This document shows positions 25,772 to 36,123 of a stretch of DNA of 64,000 bases, piece after piece. The position numbers and the translations under genes were made by a program. The notes under the pieces were generated by a model. The model had not been told where the DNA came from and did not search any database. It saw only the letters and a list, made by a program, of their open reading frames with translations. The stretch's first letter is position 1. The number at the start of each line of letters is the position of its first letter. Source of the stretch: Bryoerythrophyllum caledonicum (lineage: Eukaryota > Streptophyta > Bryopsida > Pottiales > Pottiaceae); assembly GCA_963971425.1 (NCBI GenBank), contig OZ020514.1, positions 22,293,406-22,357,405 of the forward strand. The letters are read 5' to 3'.

Positions 25772-26219
25772 ATTGTAGATGGGATGGCGCTCTCAAACAA
25801 GAACGTTGGTTTTGTCTATGAAATTCCACATGGTTCTATTTCCTCGGCTTCATAGTTTCAAGGGCTTCTTTTTTGTATTATAGTAGGCATTTAGTATCGA
25901 CATTGTAAACACCCTTTTACATTATGAATATAAAAATAATTTACAACTTCAACAAATTTTTCTGTAACTTATTGGCATTGTCTTGTGCTTTTCATTTCCT
26001 ATGTACTTCTACTCATCTTTCGATTGATTCTAGTAACTTATTATTTTTAGTATTATTGTTTATCTTGTGGTTGAGCATATTGCTTACTGTAGAAACAAGC
26101 TAAGCTGTACTTCTTCGGGCATGGTTTCATATTTATCTTCGGGTCAAGCATGCGTTGGATTGCTGAGATTGTTGTTATGTCCTACTCATCGCTTCTTTTA
26201 TCACGTCTGTCTTTTGTAG

Positions 26220-27039
26220 GTTGTGAAGGCTACCATCCCTCCTCTTTGTAGAAGTGAACGTAGTTAACCGCTCTCCAATTGTGGCTTGTTTTCTGCGTAC
26301 GCTAGCTCTCTTCCTGGAGGTTTTTCCCAATCCCACCATCCAAAGTCGTTTCTTATGTGCACTGCAACCGATGTTGCCTCTGCTATTATGGACTTTTCGA
26401 CACAAAAGGTCGATGGGGGTGTCGTTGATAGCCCTCCTGAGCGGAGGGCCGGAATTCCTTGTGTCGCATCTCCTTTGCCACTCAAGCAGTTGTGTGCTTA
26501 TGTAGAGCCTGTAGGCAATTGTACTCCTAAACTGCAGCTCTATGTTAATGGTGCAATTGATGTTAACAAGGTGAAGGAATCTGAGCCTATCTCTTCCAAT
26601 TTGATAATTCCGCATTCGTTTATTCCTCACCAACCTTCTTCTACCCCTGCTAAGCGGAGGCGGCTTCCTAGTTCAAGATTTAAAGGTACTGTAGGAGTTG
26701 ATTAATCCTCCCATACGTTCAACGGGATTGCATATTGAATCTCTTAGTTTAAAGCCTAGATCTTTGAGATCTGCATCTTGAGAGTTTCGTTGGAATTCAC
26801 TATGTTTGAGTGGAGGTGATGGTTCTTGGGCTGATAGTGGTTAGTGTCATCAATCACGTCATTCACCTCTGCTAAAAACCGTGAATTATTTGGAAGTGGA
26901 TGATTACTATAAATCCTATTTTGGGAGGAAGGAAACTATGATTGGGTATGCAAAAGTGAAAGCGAAGGAGGCCTTGCTTCTGCAGACACGAGGAGGTGGT
27001 TCAACCATTCCTTCTAGTGAAGGGAGTACTGCTAAGTAG
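26220..27039 (+). pseudogene. Gene 2 (A), C-terminal tail exon or small separate gene
   Basis: Follows an acceptor (tcttttgtag). The main frame, 26286-26705, contains ASAIMDFSTQKVDGG, PKLQLYVNGAIDV and a basic PAKRRRLPSSRFKG (possible nuclear localisation signal). After a stop, coding-like sequence in another frame ends with VNYLEVDDYYKSYFGRKE, GYAKVKAKEALL and a stop near 27037. A weakly similar tail follows the HAD domain in element B (about 3260-2860 minus). Whether it is spliced to the HAD exon cannot be settled here. Confidence 0.5.
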
Positions 27040-27439
27040 GAATAGTTGTATATGCTTTAGGAGTTCTTCCATGTTTTGTTATAGAGACGACTGAATAGAT
27101 CCTAGACTACTATAAATAGAAATTTGCTTGTGATTGTCTATTGTGGTAAACAATGTCATGAAAAAAAAAATTGTAATATTATTTTTCATTGTATCCAGTC
27201 TTCTTTGACTATGGATGGAATTATATTCTCTATGACGATCTATTAATACTATATCTTGTATAATGCAATTATGGAGAGTTGCAATGATCATGTTGATTGT
27301 ATGATCATGAGTCGCGATGATTTATTGTTGGATTTGGGATGTTTTTTGTATGTTTCATGATGTATGCCTCCGTTTGCAACAACCTTTTACGATATTTATT
27401 TCCGAAGTTATAGGCTTATAGTCTCAAATCTCACATTTT

Positions 27440-27464
27440 GTCTCACTTTAATGAATATGGTGTT
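27440..27464 (-). repeat. Right terminal inverted repeat of element A
   Basis: On the minus strand reads AACACCATATTCATT and continues to TGAGACA, matching 7611-7635. The target duplication TAAT follows at 27465-27468. Confidence 0.88.
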
Positions 27465-27479
27465 TAATGCGTTGGAAAG

Positions 27480-27900
27480 CATTAGCTTGAGTATTTGAAT
27501 GTGTCAAATTTGCATTTGTGTGTTGCAATCTGTGCTTTTGACTACAAATTTGACGTTCAAAATATTTTTTGAGTTAAGCACTAAAAAATTGAATTGTAAA
27601 CTATGAGTTGTAAACTTGGAGTGAAAAAGTTGTGAAGTTGGAGTTGTGATCTTGGAGGTTGGCATACAAAGTTGGAGTTGCAAAATTGCATATTCGAGTA
27701 GTGGAGATTGAAATTACAAGTTTTGAGGTGAGATTGCAAGATTTGAGATTGTAATTGGAAGTTGAGTTTGTGGGTGTGTGAAATTTGCATTTATGTGTTG
27801 CAATTTGTGCTTATCCAAAATAAATTTGAAACTCTTGATTACAAATTTGACGTTCATGACATTTTTTAAAAACCATGTTAAAATGCAAAATACCTAGAAC
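27480..27900 (+). repeat. Direct duplication of about 100 bp with a GAG-rich spacer
   Basis: The block with aaatttgcatttgtgtgttg, then caatctgtgctt, then acaaatttgacgttca at 27505-27565 recurs at 27780-27860. Between them 27600-27770 is a low-complexity gagttg/gagattg run. It belongs to the interior of element B, to the right of element A. No coding sequence. Confidence 0.7.
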
Positions 27901-28017
27901 CTAATTTATTTTTTTCTATTCTATTCTATTACATTATTAAAATTCATACATAAGTTTCAAAGACATATTTATATTTTATGTAGATTTTTGTAACCTTTCT
28001 TTTTAATATTTTGTGAT

Positions 28018-28062
28018 ATAAAAACTACATTAAAATGGTTGAAGTAATGCGTTGCAAAAGAA
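28018..28062 (+). other. Sequence resembling the empty target site of element A
   Basis: Contains actacattaaaatggtt (as at 7588-7604, left flank of A), then TAAT, then gcgttg (as at 27469-27474, right flank of A). The two flanks of A are therefore joined here through a single TAAT, as expected of an unoccupied paralogous site. Confidence 0.75.
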
Positions 28063-29815
28063 GCGCCACTACTGTTAATAAGTAACAGTAGGATTTTCTT
28101 TCAAACATTTCATGAAATAATGTGGTACAAATACTGTGACTTTTAACCACAATTTCTCTCAAAAATTGCAGTAGTAGTAAGAAGTTGAGTCTGTGGTTAT
28201 AAATTGAGACTTTTGACCTTTTATCTAAAATAACTTGCTACTACTATTGAGAAATTTTGGCCATTGAAGGGACAATATGTATTTTTGATGTTACATTTAT
28301 ACAATAATTATTAACTTCAAAGCTCTAAGACATGTTTTAATTAGACACCCGTATACGAAAATAACACTGCAAAAAATATCAAATTTGCCATATGTTTACT
28401 CAAGTACTCATAACTTACTTCTATTCATGAAAATTTGAAATAGCGTTATTTATGAAATCACGTACATTCGTTCTTTGGTGAACATTAACTTTCATCTTTA
28501 CTACATTGACTTATACTACAAAATAATCTATATTTAATGGATGTTAGGTTATAATGATAACATGATGCCAAGTAATTTCCAACTTTGTCTGAAATGCTAT
28601 TTTATTGTTCAAAAAACTTTGGTACGCATTATGATATTAGATTTTATGACAACATATTAGAATATTAAAGCAAGTAAAATCGTATTGAATGTTATTCTGA
28701 AGGAACTTAGTTCAAGTACTAAATCATGAGTATTCACTGTTCAACCCTAAAATATGTGATACTTTAAAATATAAAACTATACAATCCAATATATTAAATA
28801 ATGACTTGAAGTTAACATTTATTATTATATTTAACAAGATAGTATCCAAAATAAATATAAGTTTGATAGATTTGTTGGTATATTGTACGACATTACAGCG
28901 TTACAAATAAATATCATAAAGCTCATTTGGTGGAATCATTATGTATCTAAATTCTATTTTATCATATGTACTATAGTGTACAACAAACAATGATGTTACA
29001 TATTATTTTGGATATTATAGAAGACTAGTATGTTATGTTGTTTATTTTGTGATAATGGTATGTACTATAATTATATCTTGCCAATTATTAAACCATGATA
29101 AAACATTCTTAGATTTTGAGAAAAATAACTCTATTTTTGCATGATATATATTAAAACACTTTATAACATCAATAATTACCATGTACCAATCAATTTATTT
29201 TTTCTAAATGTATGTCTTGGATGAAAACCATTTATTTAGATTCATTTACATCTAATACGACCTCAAATTCATCTTTAACTTTCAAATTCCATAAAACGAC
29301 TAAATATCGACCATTAACCAAGGTAGTAGTAGTTTTTCTAGAAGGATTTGAAGGTTGTTCTAGATTGTGCAAAACATGAACATATGAAGATTGAAGTATA
29401 CATAACAAATAAACCATATATCAGTTTTTGTATATAGGAAAATAATTGTATGTTGAATTTTTTTTAAATAAAAATATTTTAAACTAAACATATAAATTAC
29501 ATAAAATTTACATTCACTGGGTGTAACATGACCCAAATATAAAACAATAGGCTTTTATTTTGAGTTATTATCCGTGAAATATATGAAATTCGTAATTGTA
29601 TGTATAAAATTTAGTATTTATGACATAAATATGATATTGAATTTACGTAAATAGTAATGAATAACTACACGGTAATCCTTAAAGGCCCAAGGCATTTCGA
29701 CACCAAAAACGCTTCAAAAGTGCTCGTTCTAGTGCAATGAGGAAAGAGGGAAACAAAGTTTTTTATTTCTACACTAGCAATGTCTTCACATAATTTCATA
29801 AAAAATTTCTGCACA
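28063..29815. other. AT-rich non-coding interior of element B
   Basis: No gene, RNA or repeat structure recognised. Open frames are short and of biased composition. Confidence 0.4.
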
Positions 29816-29819
29816 AATT

Positions 29820-30440
29820 CGAAGATTATAGTGTGTGAAGTTGAGAAAATGGTTCATTTTATTCCTTGCATTGAGTGGAACAACAAACTTTGACTTCACT
29901 TGATTTGAAAATTTTGCTTTACGCAAAGTCTAGATACTTTACCATCTTGGTAAGCATGAAGTTAGTTCTTTGGACACCAATTTTTAGAGGTAGAAGAAGG
30001 GTGTAACAAATTCAAAACAATTGTGCAAGAAGTGGAGGTTCAAAAATTACGAGCTTACGTTTTTATTTTTTTTCTGAAATAAATATGTTTTGAGATAAAA
30101 ATCCAAACCGTCGATAGAAATATATGCAACCCATTTTGAAGTAGAAAAATAAAACTTACAAAATAAGAAAATCTACAAATTTTATGTGGAAAAGAAGAAA
30201 GTTTTTTAGTACCTTGCCCGATAATTTGTGACAATGTATAAAAATGTTTGACTTGGGTCAATGTGCTATTTTTCACTACAGACAAGAATTTGCTTCTTAA
30301 AATATGAAAGAAAATATTACTACTTGCCATTATTGAAAATCTTAAACTCGACTAATTAATCTAACAAAAGTTTCAGGATTCCCCAGCATGCCCGTTCTCC
30401 CCCTTAAAACTTCAAAATCCTCTTACTTTTGCATTGAATG
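29820..30440 (+). repeat. Dispersed repeat R1, copy 3
   Basis: Matches R1 copies at 46250-46880 and 15440-16000 (reverse): ccaatttttagaggtagaag, then ttcaaaacaattgtgcaaga, then gtttgacttgggtcaatg. It lies about 2 kb upstream of gene 1 of element B. Confidence 0.75.
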
Positions 30441-30853
30441 TCAGATTGAAGAAAAAGTTGTACGGACACGAAGTTTTTAGTATTGCCCATTTACAACTCA
30501 AAATTAAAAAAGAAATGTTATAAATTGACTCTATAGAAACTTCCAAAAATACTTAGAATCCTCCAATGGGACTCTTGGGCCTTTCGGGTCAAAGATGATT
30601 TGAATTGTAAAACTCATAAATTAATAATAGCAAGTGAATCAATATTGCATGAGACAGTATCATCTTGCAAAGTCAACTCAAAGGAGTAAATATTAATTCA
30701 CAATAAATATGATGTAGTAGTGACTTTGTAAATCTTATCTTTAGGTGATATGTAATGAATTTTCTTAAATCAATACCATGGCACAATTCAATTTTGATAC
30801 GATAAACAATCTTATAAAAATGACATTTTGATTCAATGGTAATCTCGATGCTA

Positions 30854-31122
30854 ATCTAAACCCTACTCCTAAATCCTATACACTAAAGTCTAAAATTCTA
30901 AACCCTAAACTTTAAATCTTTAACCCTACATACTCTATCTAAATCCAAAATCCTAAAACCTAAATCCTAAACCCTAATCCATAAACCTAATTCTAGAATT
31001 GTTTAGTCTAAAATCCTAAACCCTATACCTCACACTTGATACCATGAACCTACAATTTTATACCCTAAACCCTAAACCTCAAACCCTCAATGTCAAAATG
31101 TAGTTTGAACCCTAAACCTAAA
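30854..31122 (+). repeat. Degenerate interstitial telomere-type repeat (CCCTAAA)
   Basis: About 270 bp dense in ccctaaa, cctaaatcc and taaacccta variants, mostly in one orientation. This is the plant-type telomere unit in decayed form, inside the interior of element B. It may be a filler of a repaired break or a microsatellite-like expansion. Confidence 0.8.
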
Positions 31123-31414
31123 TCGTTATTTCTAAGTTCTAGTCATAATCAATATCCTTAATAAGGAAATAAATGACCATAATCAAATATCCATATCCCC
31201 AATTGATAACCTTAAATTGTAGACCGCACACCTTAAGATCTCGTAAATAGAAACTTCCATTACATCGAGATATGAGGAGAAACTTATTTGGTTGTTAATT
31301 TTTAGGTCAATTTTGGAAGATGCTTCATTTGATAAAGCTCCTTCCCGCCAAATGTGATGTCATTCCCGCTCTTTTCTTAACAACAACTTGTTCAACGTGG
31401 TCGATACACCCCAT

Positions 31415-31417
<3 letters not shown>

Positions 31418-31452
<35 letters not shown>
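31418..31452 (+). repeat. (CT)n microsatellite
   Basis: About 17 uninterrupted CT units. It lies 1.2 kb upstream of gene 1 of element B and, as in many plant genes, may belong to the 5' leader. Confidence 0.9.
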
Positions 31453-31456
<4 letters not shown>

Positions 31457-32006
31457 GCACCTTTCTAATACTCGGCAAGCCTTCATGAATCTATACTGTC
31501 TTGAAGTACGCCTTGACATTTGAAAGACCTATTGAATTCGAAGTCAAATTTCTTTGCAAGAAGTGGATACATTATTCTAGTTCGACTTAGTTGTGTTCGG
31601 AATAGCTAGAGATGCAGAGGTGTGTGATCGTGATAGGTGGCTGCGGCCGTGACAACCAGTAGGGTTTTTCTTTCTTCTTTCTTCAAGACGTTTTGGTGCA
31701 CGCAATCAAACCATTTCTAAGTCACTTTCTTTCTAAACTTTATGGTGATTTACTCGGCATTTGGTTCGCACATTTGATAGTGTCATTTTCAATGTAATGA
31801 AAAAGTTGTAGGAAAGAGGTGATACTTCGGCATCAACACAATTGCCTCTTTAGTACAAGTTTTGGGATTGGTTTTTTTTTGTACATATATGTTATTGCAA
31901 CTGTTAAAATGCGTAGTTTTTGTTGGTATGAGTGCTTCTAATTTTGATTCAGTACTCTTGATTGTGCGCAATATTGTTGCCGTAAATTCCATACATAGAA
32001 TATGTT

Positions 32007-32473
32007 GTGCACATCCAGCTTGACTCGAGCTAAATGTGCATAGAACATACTATGGTCATTTTCACAAAATCTATGCAGTGCACATTCAGCTCGACTCAAG
32101 CTGAATGTGCATACTTTATACTACAGACGTTCAAGAATCATGTGTAATGCACATTCAGCTCAACTCGAGCTGAATGTACACTAGTTTTTCTGCAGACGTT
32201 CATGTTGTACTTTATAAATGTGCTCATTAGTTATTGTGCACATTCAGCTCGACTCAAGCTAAATATGCATAGTTTGTGTTCTACACATTGAGCATGAGTC
32301 AAGCTGAATGTGCATTGTACGTGGTTTTGATTGTCAGGCCTAATTTATGCTGTGCACATTGAGCTCAACTCATGCTCATTGTGAATTCTATTTGTGCTTC
32401 ACGTTAAGCGCGAGGCAAACGGAATGGCGTAGTTTGTGTTCTACACATTCAACTCGAGTCGAGTTGAATGTGC
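32007..32473. repeat. Array of seven family-B palindromes upstream of gene 1 (element B)
   Basis: Copies at 32007-32040, 32078-32111, 32147-32180, 32236-32269, 32284-32312, 32352-32385 and 32442-32473. Each has arm GCACATTCAG (with variants), core CTCGASTCGAG and the mirrored arm. Spacing is 50-90 bp. The array ends 135 bp before the gene 1 start codon and lies in what is probably its promoter or 5' untranslated region. Confidence 0.9.
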
Positions 32474-32608
32474 TTTGTTTTCACCTAAGCGTGGAGTTGA
32501 ACAATGATGCTATGTTTTTGTTCATTCTGAATGATGTGGGATGAACCTCGGAGTACTATTGTACTACGTCAACTAATTACACTTTTGCCTTAGTTTTGTA
32601 GTGCCGAG

Positions 32609-35496
32609 ATGGACACTTCAACCGGTGCCTCAATCGACGATGATTTTAATTTGTCAAGTGATAGCTCGTCTTTCCACAATCCAACAGATGCCAATTTGAT
32701 GGAATTTGAAGTTCTTCCAAGGCATTCTTGGGTCGATAAGAGAGTCGAAATGAAAAACCTGTCCGGTCTTACAATTGCCACTGGAATACTTCATAACCTT
32801 CACACCATGGCTATTCCTAGGATTGATGCTCCATTAGGTGATACTCACGTTGCCATTCAGGTCTCGAGGACATTAGTTGAAGATGAAGCACCGGACGAAT
32901 GGCGTTATTGTGATAAGATTTGGCCTGTTAGACAAGTTTTCTATAATAGTGTCAGTCTCTTGCATCACCAGTAGCGTGATACTTACAATTCTGTACTGGC
33001 AATGAGAACCCGGTTGCTTGGAGAGAGGACTCGCTCTTAAGAAAGTTCATCTAGGATCTTTCTAACCATGGTTTCAACAAAATCATCATTTCTCATCTGT
33101 GACAAATCTATCAACTCTGTTGCTGGAAACCGCTATTGCTTCTGGAATTGTGTTCAACGCTTCCTACGATTGAAGATTAAAGTATTGCGGATGATGATGT
33201 ATTTTGGTACCTCTGTTCAATTTGAAAGGCATATGAAGCTAGATGTTCATGGACAGTTTCATGTGGACAATAACGGTAGATATGTAGTAACCATTAAGGG
33301 CGTTGACGTGTGCGCAGCTGCCTAGCATCACATCATGGGCATCAGTGAAACCTCGTCCTCGAATATGCCAAGGATGCCGCGGCTCGTGTAGTCGCGCAAC
33401 CCCATGGTAATACTCGGAAACGGAAACCTAGAAATCACATAGTGGTTGCTACCGCAGCATTACGTGTCATCCTTAATAGAAATGCAAACCACATGCCCCA
33501 CAAGTCCCGCACCTTGTCTTCTGGTGAGACATCCGTGGCCAAAGTTCTTCCCCCAAATTTCAAGTGGAAAGATCAAATTCTTGCAATTGATGGCCATTTA
33601 GTTAATTGTGGGCTTGCCCAAATTTCCACTTCAAGGCTAAGTAAAATTAGGCGGGTCCATTTTTTCGATTACAATGCAAAACGACCTTGGGATAACTTTG
33701 CACGTTGTTCAACGTGTGATAAGTACCATTTCCATAAGAGGTTGCAGTAGCCTAGAACAGTAGCTAAGCTACTGTGGGAGCAAAGGTTGAATCTCCATTT
33801 CGATTCAGCATGGGCTCATTGAGAGTTGTATTATTCCAACCGTTACCGCTCTCAAAAGTTGCCGAATGAATGTGTTACAATAATGCACAACAAGATGGAT
33901 CACTCGAAGATTGCATCGCATGTCCTCTCTCACAAGACGAAACATTTGGATGGTCTAATGAAGTTGCCCATCTCTGTTACTGGAAAGCTTGCACATGGTC
34001 ATGGCGATGTTCGTTATGCTCATTATGGCTTAGACATTTACCCACATGATATCAACTATACAGTGGGCTCCTTTGCTAGATTGTTGCAAGATTTAGAACA
34101 ACCTCCAAAGACATCATCCCGACAATTATTTTAGGGTTCGGAGAGAACTTTATTGTTTCAAGGTGTTTTACAAGGAGCTTCAGATACTTGTGTCCCTTTC
34201 CTCCGCACCGCGCCTGAGTCTCTAGCTACAGCAAAACCTCTGCCGCTTATATTGCATGTGCAAATCGACAATGCGGTGAGTGAAAACAAAAATAGATACG
34301 TGTTTTGCTTTTGGTCTCTTCATGTTGCAAAGGGTATCTTCCGAGAGGTTTATGTTAATTTCATGCTTGTTGGCCACACACATGATGACATTGATGCATT
34401 ATTTGGTTGATGGAGTATGGCTTTGAAGAAGGAGAGTTCCCCTACGATCCCTGAGCTTATGAGATCATTTAAGGAGAACGAAAGTGTTCCAATAAGCCCT
34501 CACTTGATTGAAAAAGTACGGGATTTCAAATCCTTTATTAGTGATAGTATTGCAGGTGGAGACAAAGCATTGCAAGGCCACACAAAGTCTCACCACTTTA
34601 GACTCTTTGTTGACTCCAATGGATGTCCCATGATGAAATATAAGATTTTTTGTAATCAAGATGATTGGCTTCCAAGAGAAGGAGGTGGAATAAAATTGTG
34701 GAAGGAGGATTCAAATCGAAGGTCTTTGGAGCCTCGTGGAGAACCACCTTCATTGCAGCCACATGCAATGCACAATCGTGGTGAAGTGATTTAAGGTCTT
34801 TCTGGATTCATATCATATTGGGAAAATAAAGCACGTGAGGATCATACAGGTGAATATCAATGTAAATATAAGCCTTTGAGCTACTACTAGTGGGCAGTTA
34901 GAGAGTCACTTAGTCAACCAATGGACTTGCCCACCTCTCTACAGGATGGTTTTTGGCCTTTAGGTCGTATTGGTCAAACTATCATGGATCAATTCACTAG
35001 TGTGGGCACTATTTGTGAGGAGCATGATGACGATGACCACTTTGTTGGGCAGAGTTGAGATAGGCCAACCCCTTCTTTTCGGATTAATTGAGACGCTTAC
35101 TCAGACTATTTTGTTGCATTAAGACCCTCTGATGGAGATAAACGCCCTATTGGGATTGCACAAGCGCTCTCGGAACCTAATTCGTAGCTAGAAAGGCCTA
35201 ATTCTATCAAAATACAGGAATTCTGCTCCACTTCGCACGATGCAAATTTCCAAAGATGCTATGGAGGATGGTCCTCTTCCAACGGCCAACAATGGACAAT
35301 TGATGACAAGCAACTTCCGCAATGGGAGGACACTGGATCTTTGTTGAGTACATGGAAGTCTAGAAGTAGGAGTGAATTTCCTGTTGTGAAGATACATAGA
35401 AATCAAGTTCAAATCATTCAAGATAGTTTGATTTGGGATGCTGAGCCGTCTTCTTCACAATGGCTTTTTAGTACAAAGATGTTGCTCTTACACTAG
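32609..35496 (+). pseudogene. Gene 1 of element B: DUF7869-like protein, candidate transposase
   Basis: About 960 codons, apparently in one exon. The ATG at 32609 follows an acceptor-like ttttgtag. The frame is continuous to about 33355, then shifts once and continues to the TAG at 35494, with about a dozen in-frame stops. Order of conserved blocks: FEVLPRHSWVDKRV; KGVDVCAAA then HHIMGISE; LSKIRRVHFFDY; IMHNKMDHSKIA (about 33880); GHGDVRYAHYGLDIYP; LHVQIDNAVSENKNRYVF (Asp at 34267); VNFMLVGHTHDDIDALFG (34351-34407); DDWLPREGGGIKLW; a divergent C-terminus. The MDHSK, QIDN and HTHDDID acidic positions resemble an RNase H-fold triad, suggesting a DDE-type transposase. That role is inference; the family itself I know only as an uncharacterised domain. 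Confidence 0.8.
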
Positions 35497-35657
35497 TATC
35501 CAAGAGTGAGCATGAGATCAAAATATGTTGGCATAATTTAAGCTCAAATTGAGCTGAAAGTGTTCACCCATTTCTTGTGGAGATTAATACATTTATGAGT
35601 TTTGATATTTTTGTTATTTGCTATGCTAAATGGTTGATTGCATAGGAATTGTTGGGG

Positions 35658-35817
35658 CAGATTCAGCTTGACTTAAGCTGAATGTGTATGGCTTTCTTCT
35701 TGGAGAGAAGTGCAATTCTCTACTTGACAATTTGCCCTTTGTTATGTGTTGTTCTGAATGTTTTATTGCATAGGAATTTTTGGGGCACATTTAGCTCGAC
35801 TCGAGCTGATAGTGTGC
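35658..35817. repeat. Family-B palindromes downstream of gene 1 (element B)
   Basis: Two clear copies at 35658-35689 and 35785-35817, and weaker ones near 35535 and 35905, between the gene 1 stop and the right terminus of B. The sites therefore occur on both sides of gene 1. Confidence 0.8.
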
Positions 35818-36091
35818 TTGGATTCGAGAAATGTTTTTTTGTGCCTTGGCATTTGATCTCTGGTTTTTGAATGATATTTGGAGTTGTAAGTGTTGCTTTC
35901 TTTCAGCTCGGGTGAAGCTAAAATTGTACTTCAATTTCCTTCTAGCCTAATTTTAAATTGAAAAAATTCCACACCTTCCATTTTATTATATACCAAACTC
36001 GAAGATAGTATTCAAAGGTTACTATGCAAATCACCAAACATTTGCATGTTTAAGTCAACTCAAGCTTCCAGTATTATTTTGGGAGGCCTTT

Positions 36092-36119
36092 AATCTCTCA
36101 ATATAACGAACATGGTGTT
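36092..36119 (-). repeat. Right terminal inverted repeat of element B
   Basis: On the minus strand it begins AACACCATGTTCGTT; it matches the left end (1760-1787) at 25 of 28 positions and is followed by the duplicated TAGA (36120-36123). Confidence 0.88.
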
Positions 36120-36123
36120 TAGA

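Larger units (their letters stand above)
20010..27039 (+). pseudogene. Gene 2 of element A: multi-exon gene ending in an FCP1-like HAD phosphatase domain
   Basis: A spliced gene of at least six exon-like blocks: about 20010-21405, 21543-22530, 22637-22863, 23094-24642, 24879-25771 and 26220-27039. Several have consensus junctions in matching phase, for example GTAAGA at 22864 joined to CAG before 23094. The start at 20010 follows a splice acceptor (tatttcag), so a 5' untranslated intron from GTAAGT at 19447 is likely. The N-terminal 400 residues are not recognised. The middle contains a Lys/Arg signal, a SUMO-interaction-like motif and a coiled coil. The C-terminal third is an FCP1-like domain shared with gene 2 of element B. 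Many in-frame stops but few frameshifts mark it as a pseudogene. Function is unknown; co-occurrence with gene 1 suggests a role in the element's own expression or movement. The last block could instead be a separate small gene. Confidence 0.75.
7611..27464. mobile_element. Element A: complete-looking two-gene transposon (DUF7869-like + FCP1-like HAD) nested in element B
   Basis: Both ends begin AACACCATATTCATT read inward (left from 7611; right on the minus strand from 27464), with further similarity ending in TGAGACA. TAAT is duplicated at 7607-7610 and 27465-27468. A sequence resembling the empty site survives at 28018-28062, where the left and right flanks occur joined through one TAAT, which independently supports the boundaries. 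Length is 19,854 bp. Gene 1 (minus, 12690 to 8522) and gene 2 (plus, 20010 to 27039) diverge from a 6-7 kb non-coding centre. Palindromes with arm TTATC cluster upstream of both genes and inside gene 2 introns. Both genes carry stops, and gene 1 is broken by a solo LTR, so the copy is dead. Confidence 0.88.
1760..36119. mobile_element. Element B: two-gene transposon (DUF7869-like + FCP1-like HAD), host of nested element A
   Basis: The left end begins AACACCATATTCATT and the right end, read inward on the minus strand, begins AACACCATGTTCGTT. The first 28 bp match with 3 differences. A 4-bp direct repeat TAGA flanks it (1756-1759 and 36120-36123). The sequence on both sides is one Ty3 reverse transcriptase whose frame continues across a single TAGA, which fixes the ends firmly. 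Total length is 34,360 bp, or about 14.5 kb without element A (7611-27464 plus its TAAT repeat). Contents are gene 2 on the left (minus strand, 5' part lost), an LTR insertion at 5096, element A, and gene 1 on the right (plus strand). The two genes point outward. Palindromes with arm GCACATTCAG occur near both genes. The superfamily is not recognised. Four-bp duplications are known from Sola, Ginger and some Academ elements, so a distant link is possible. Confidence 0.88.
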
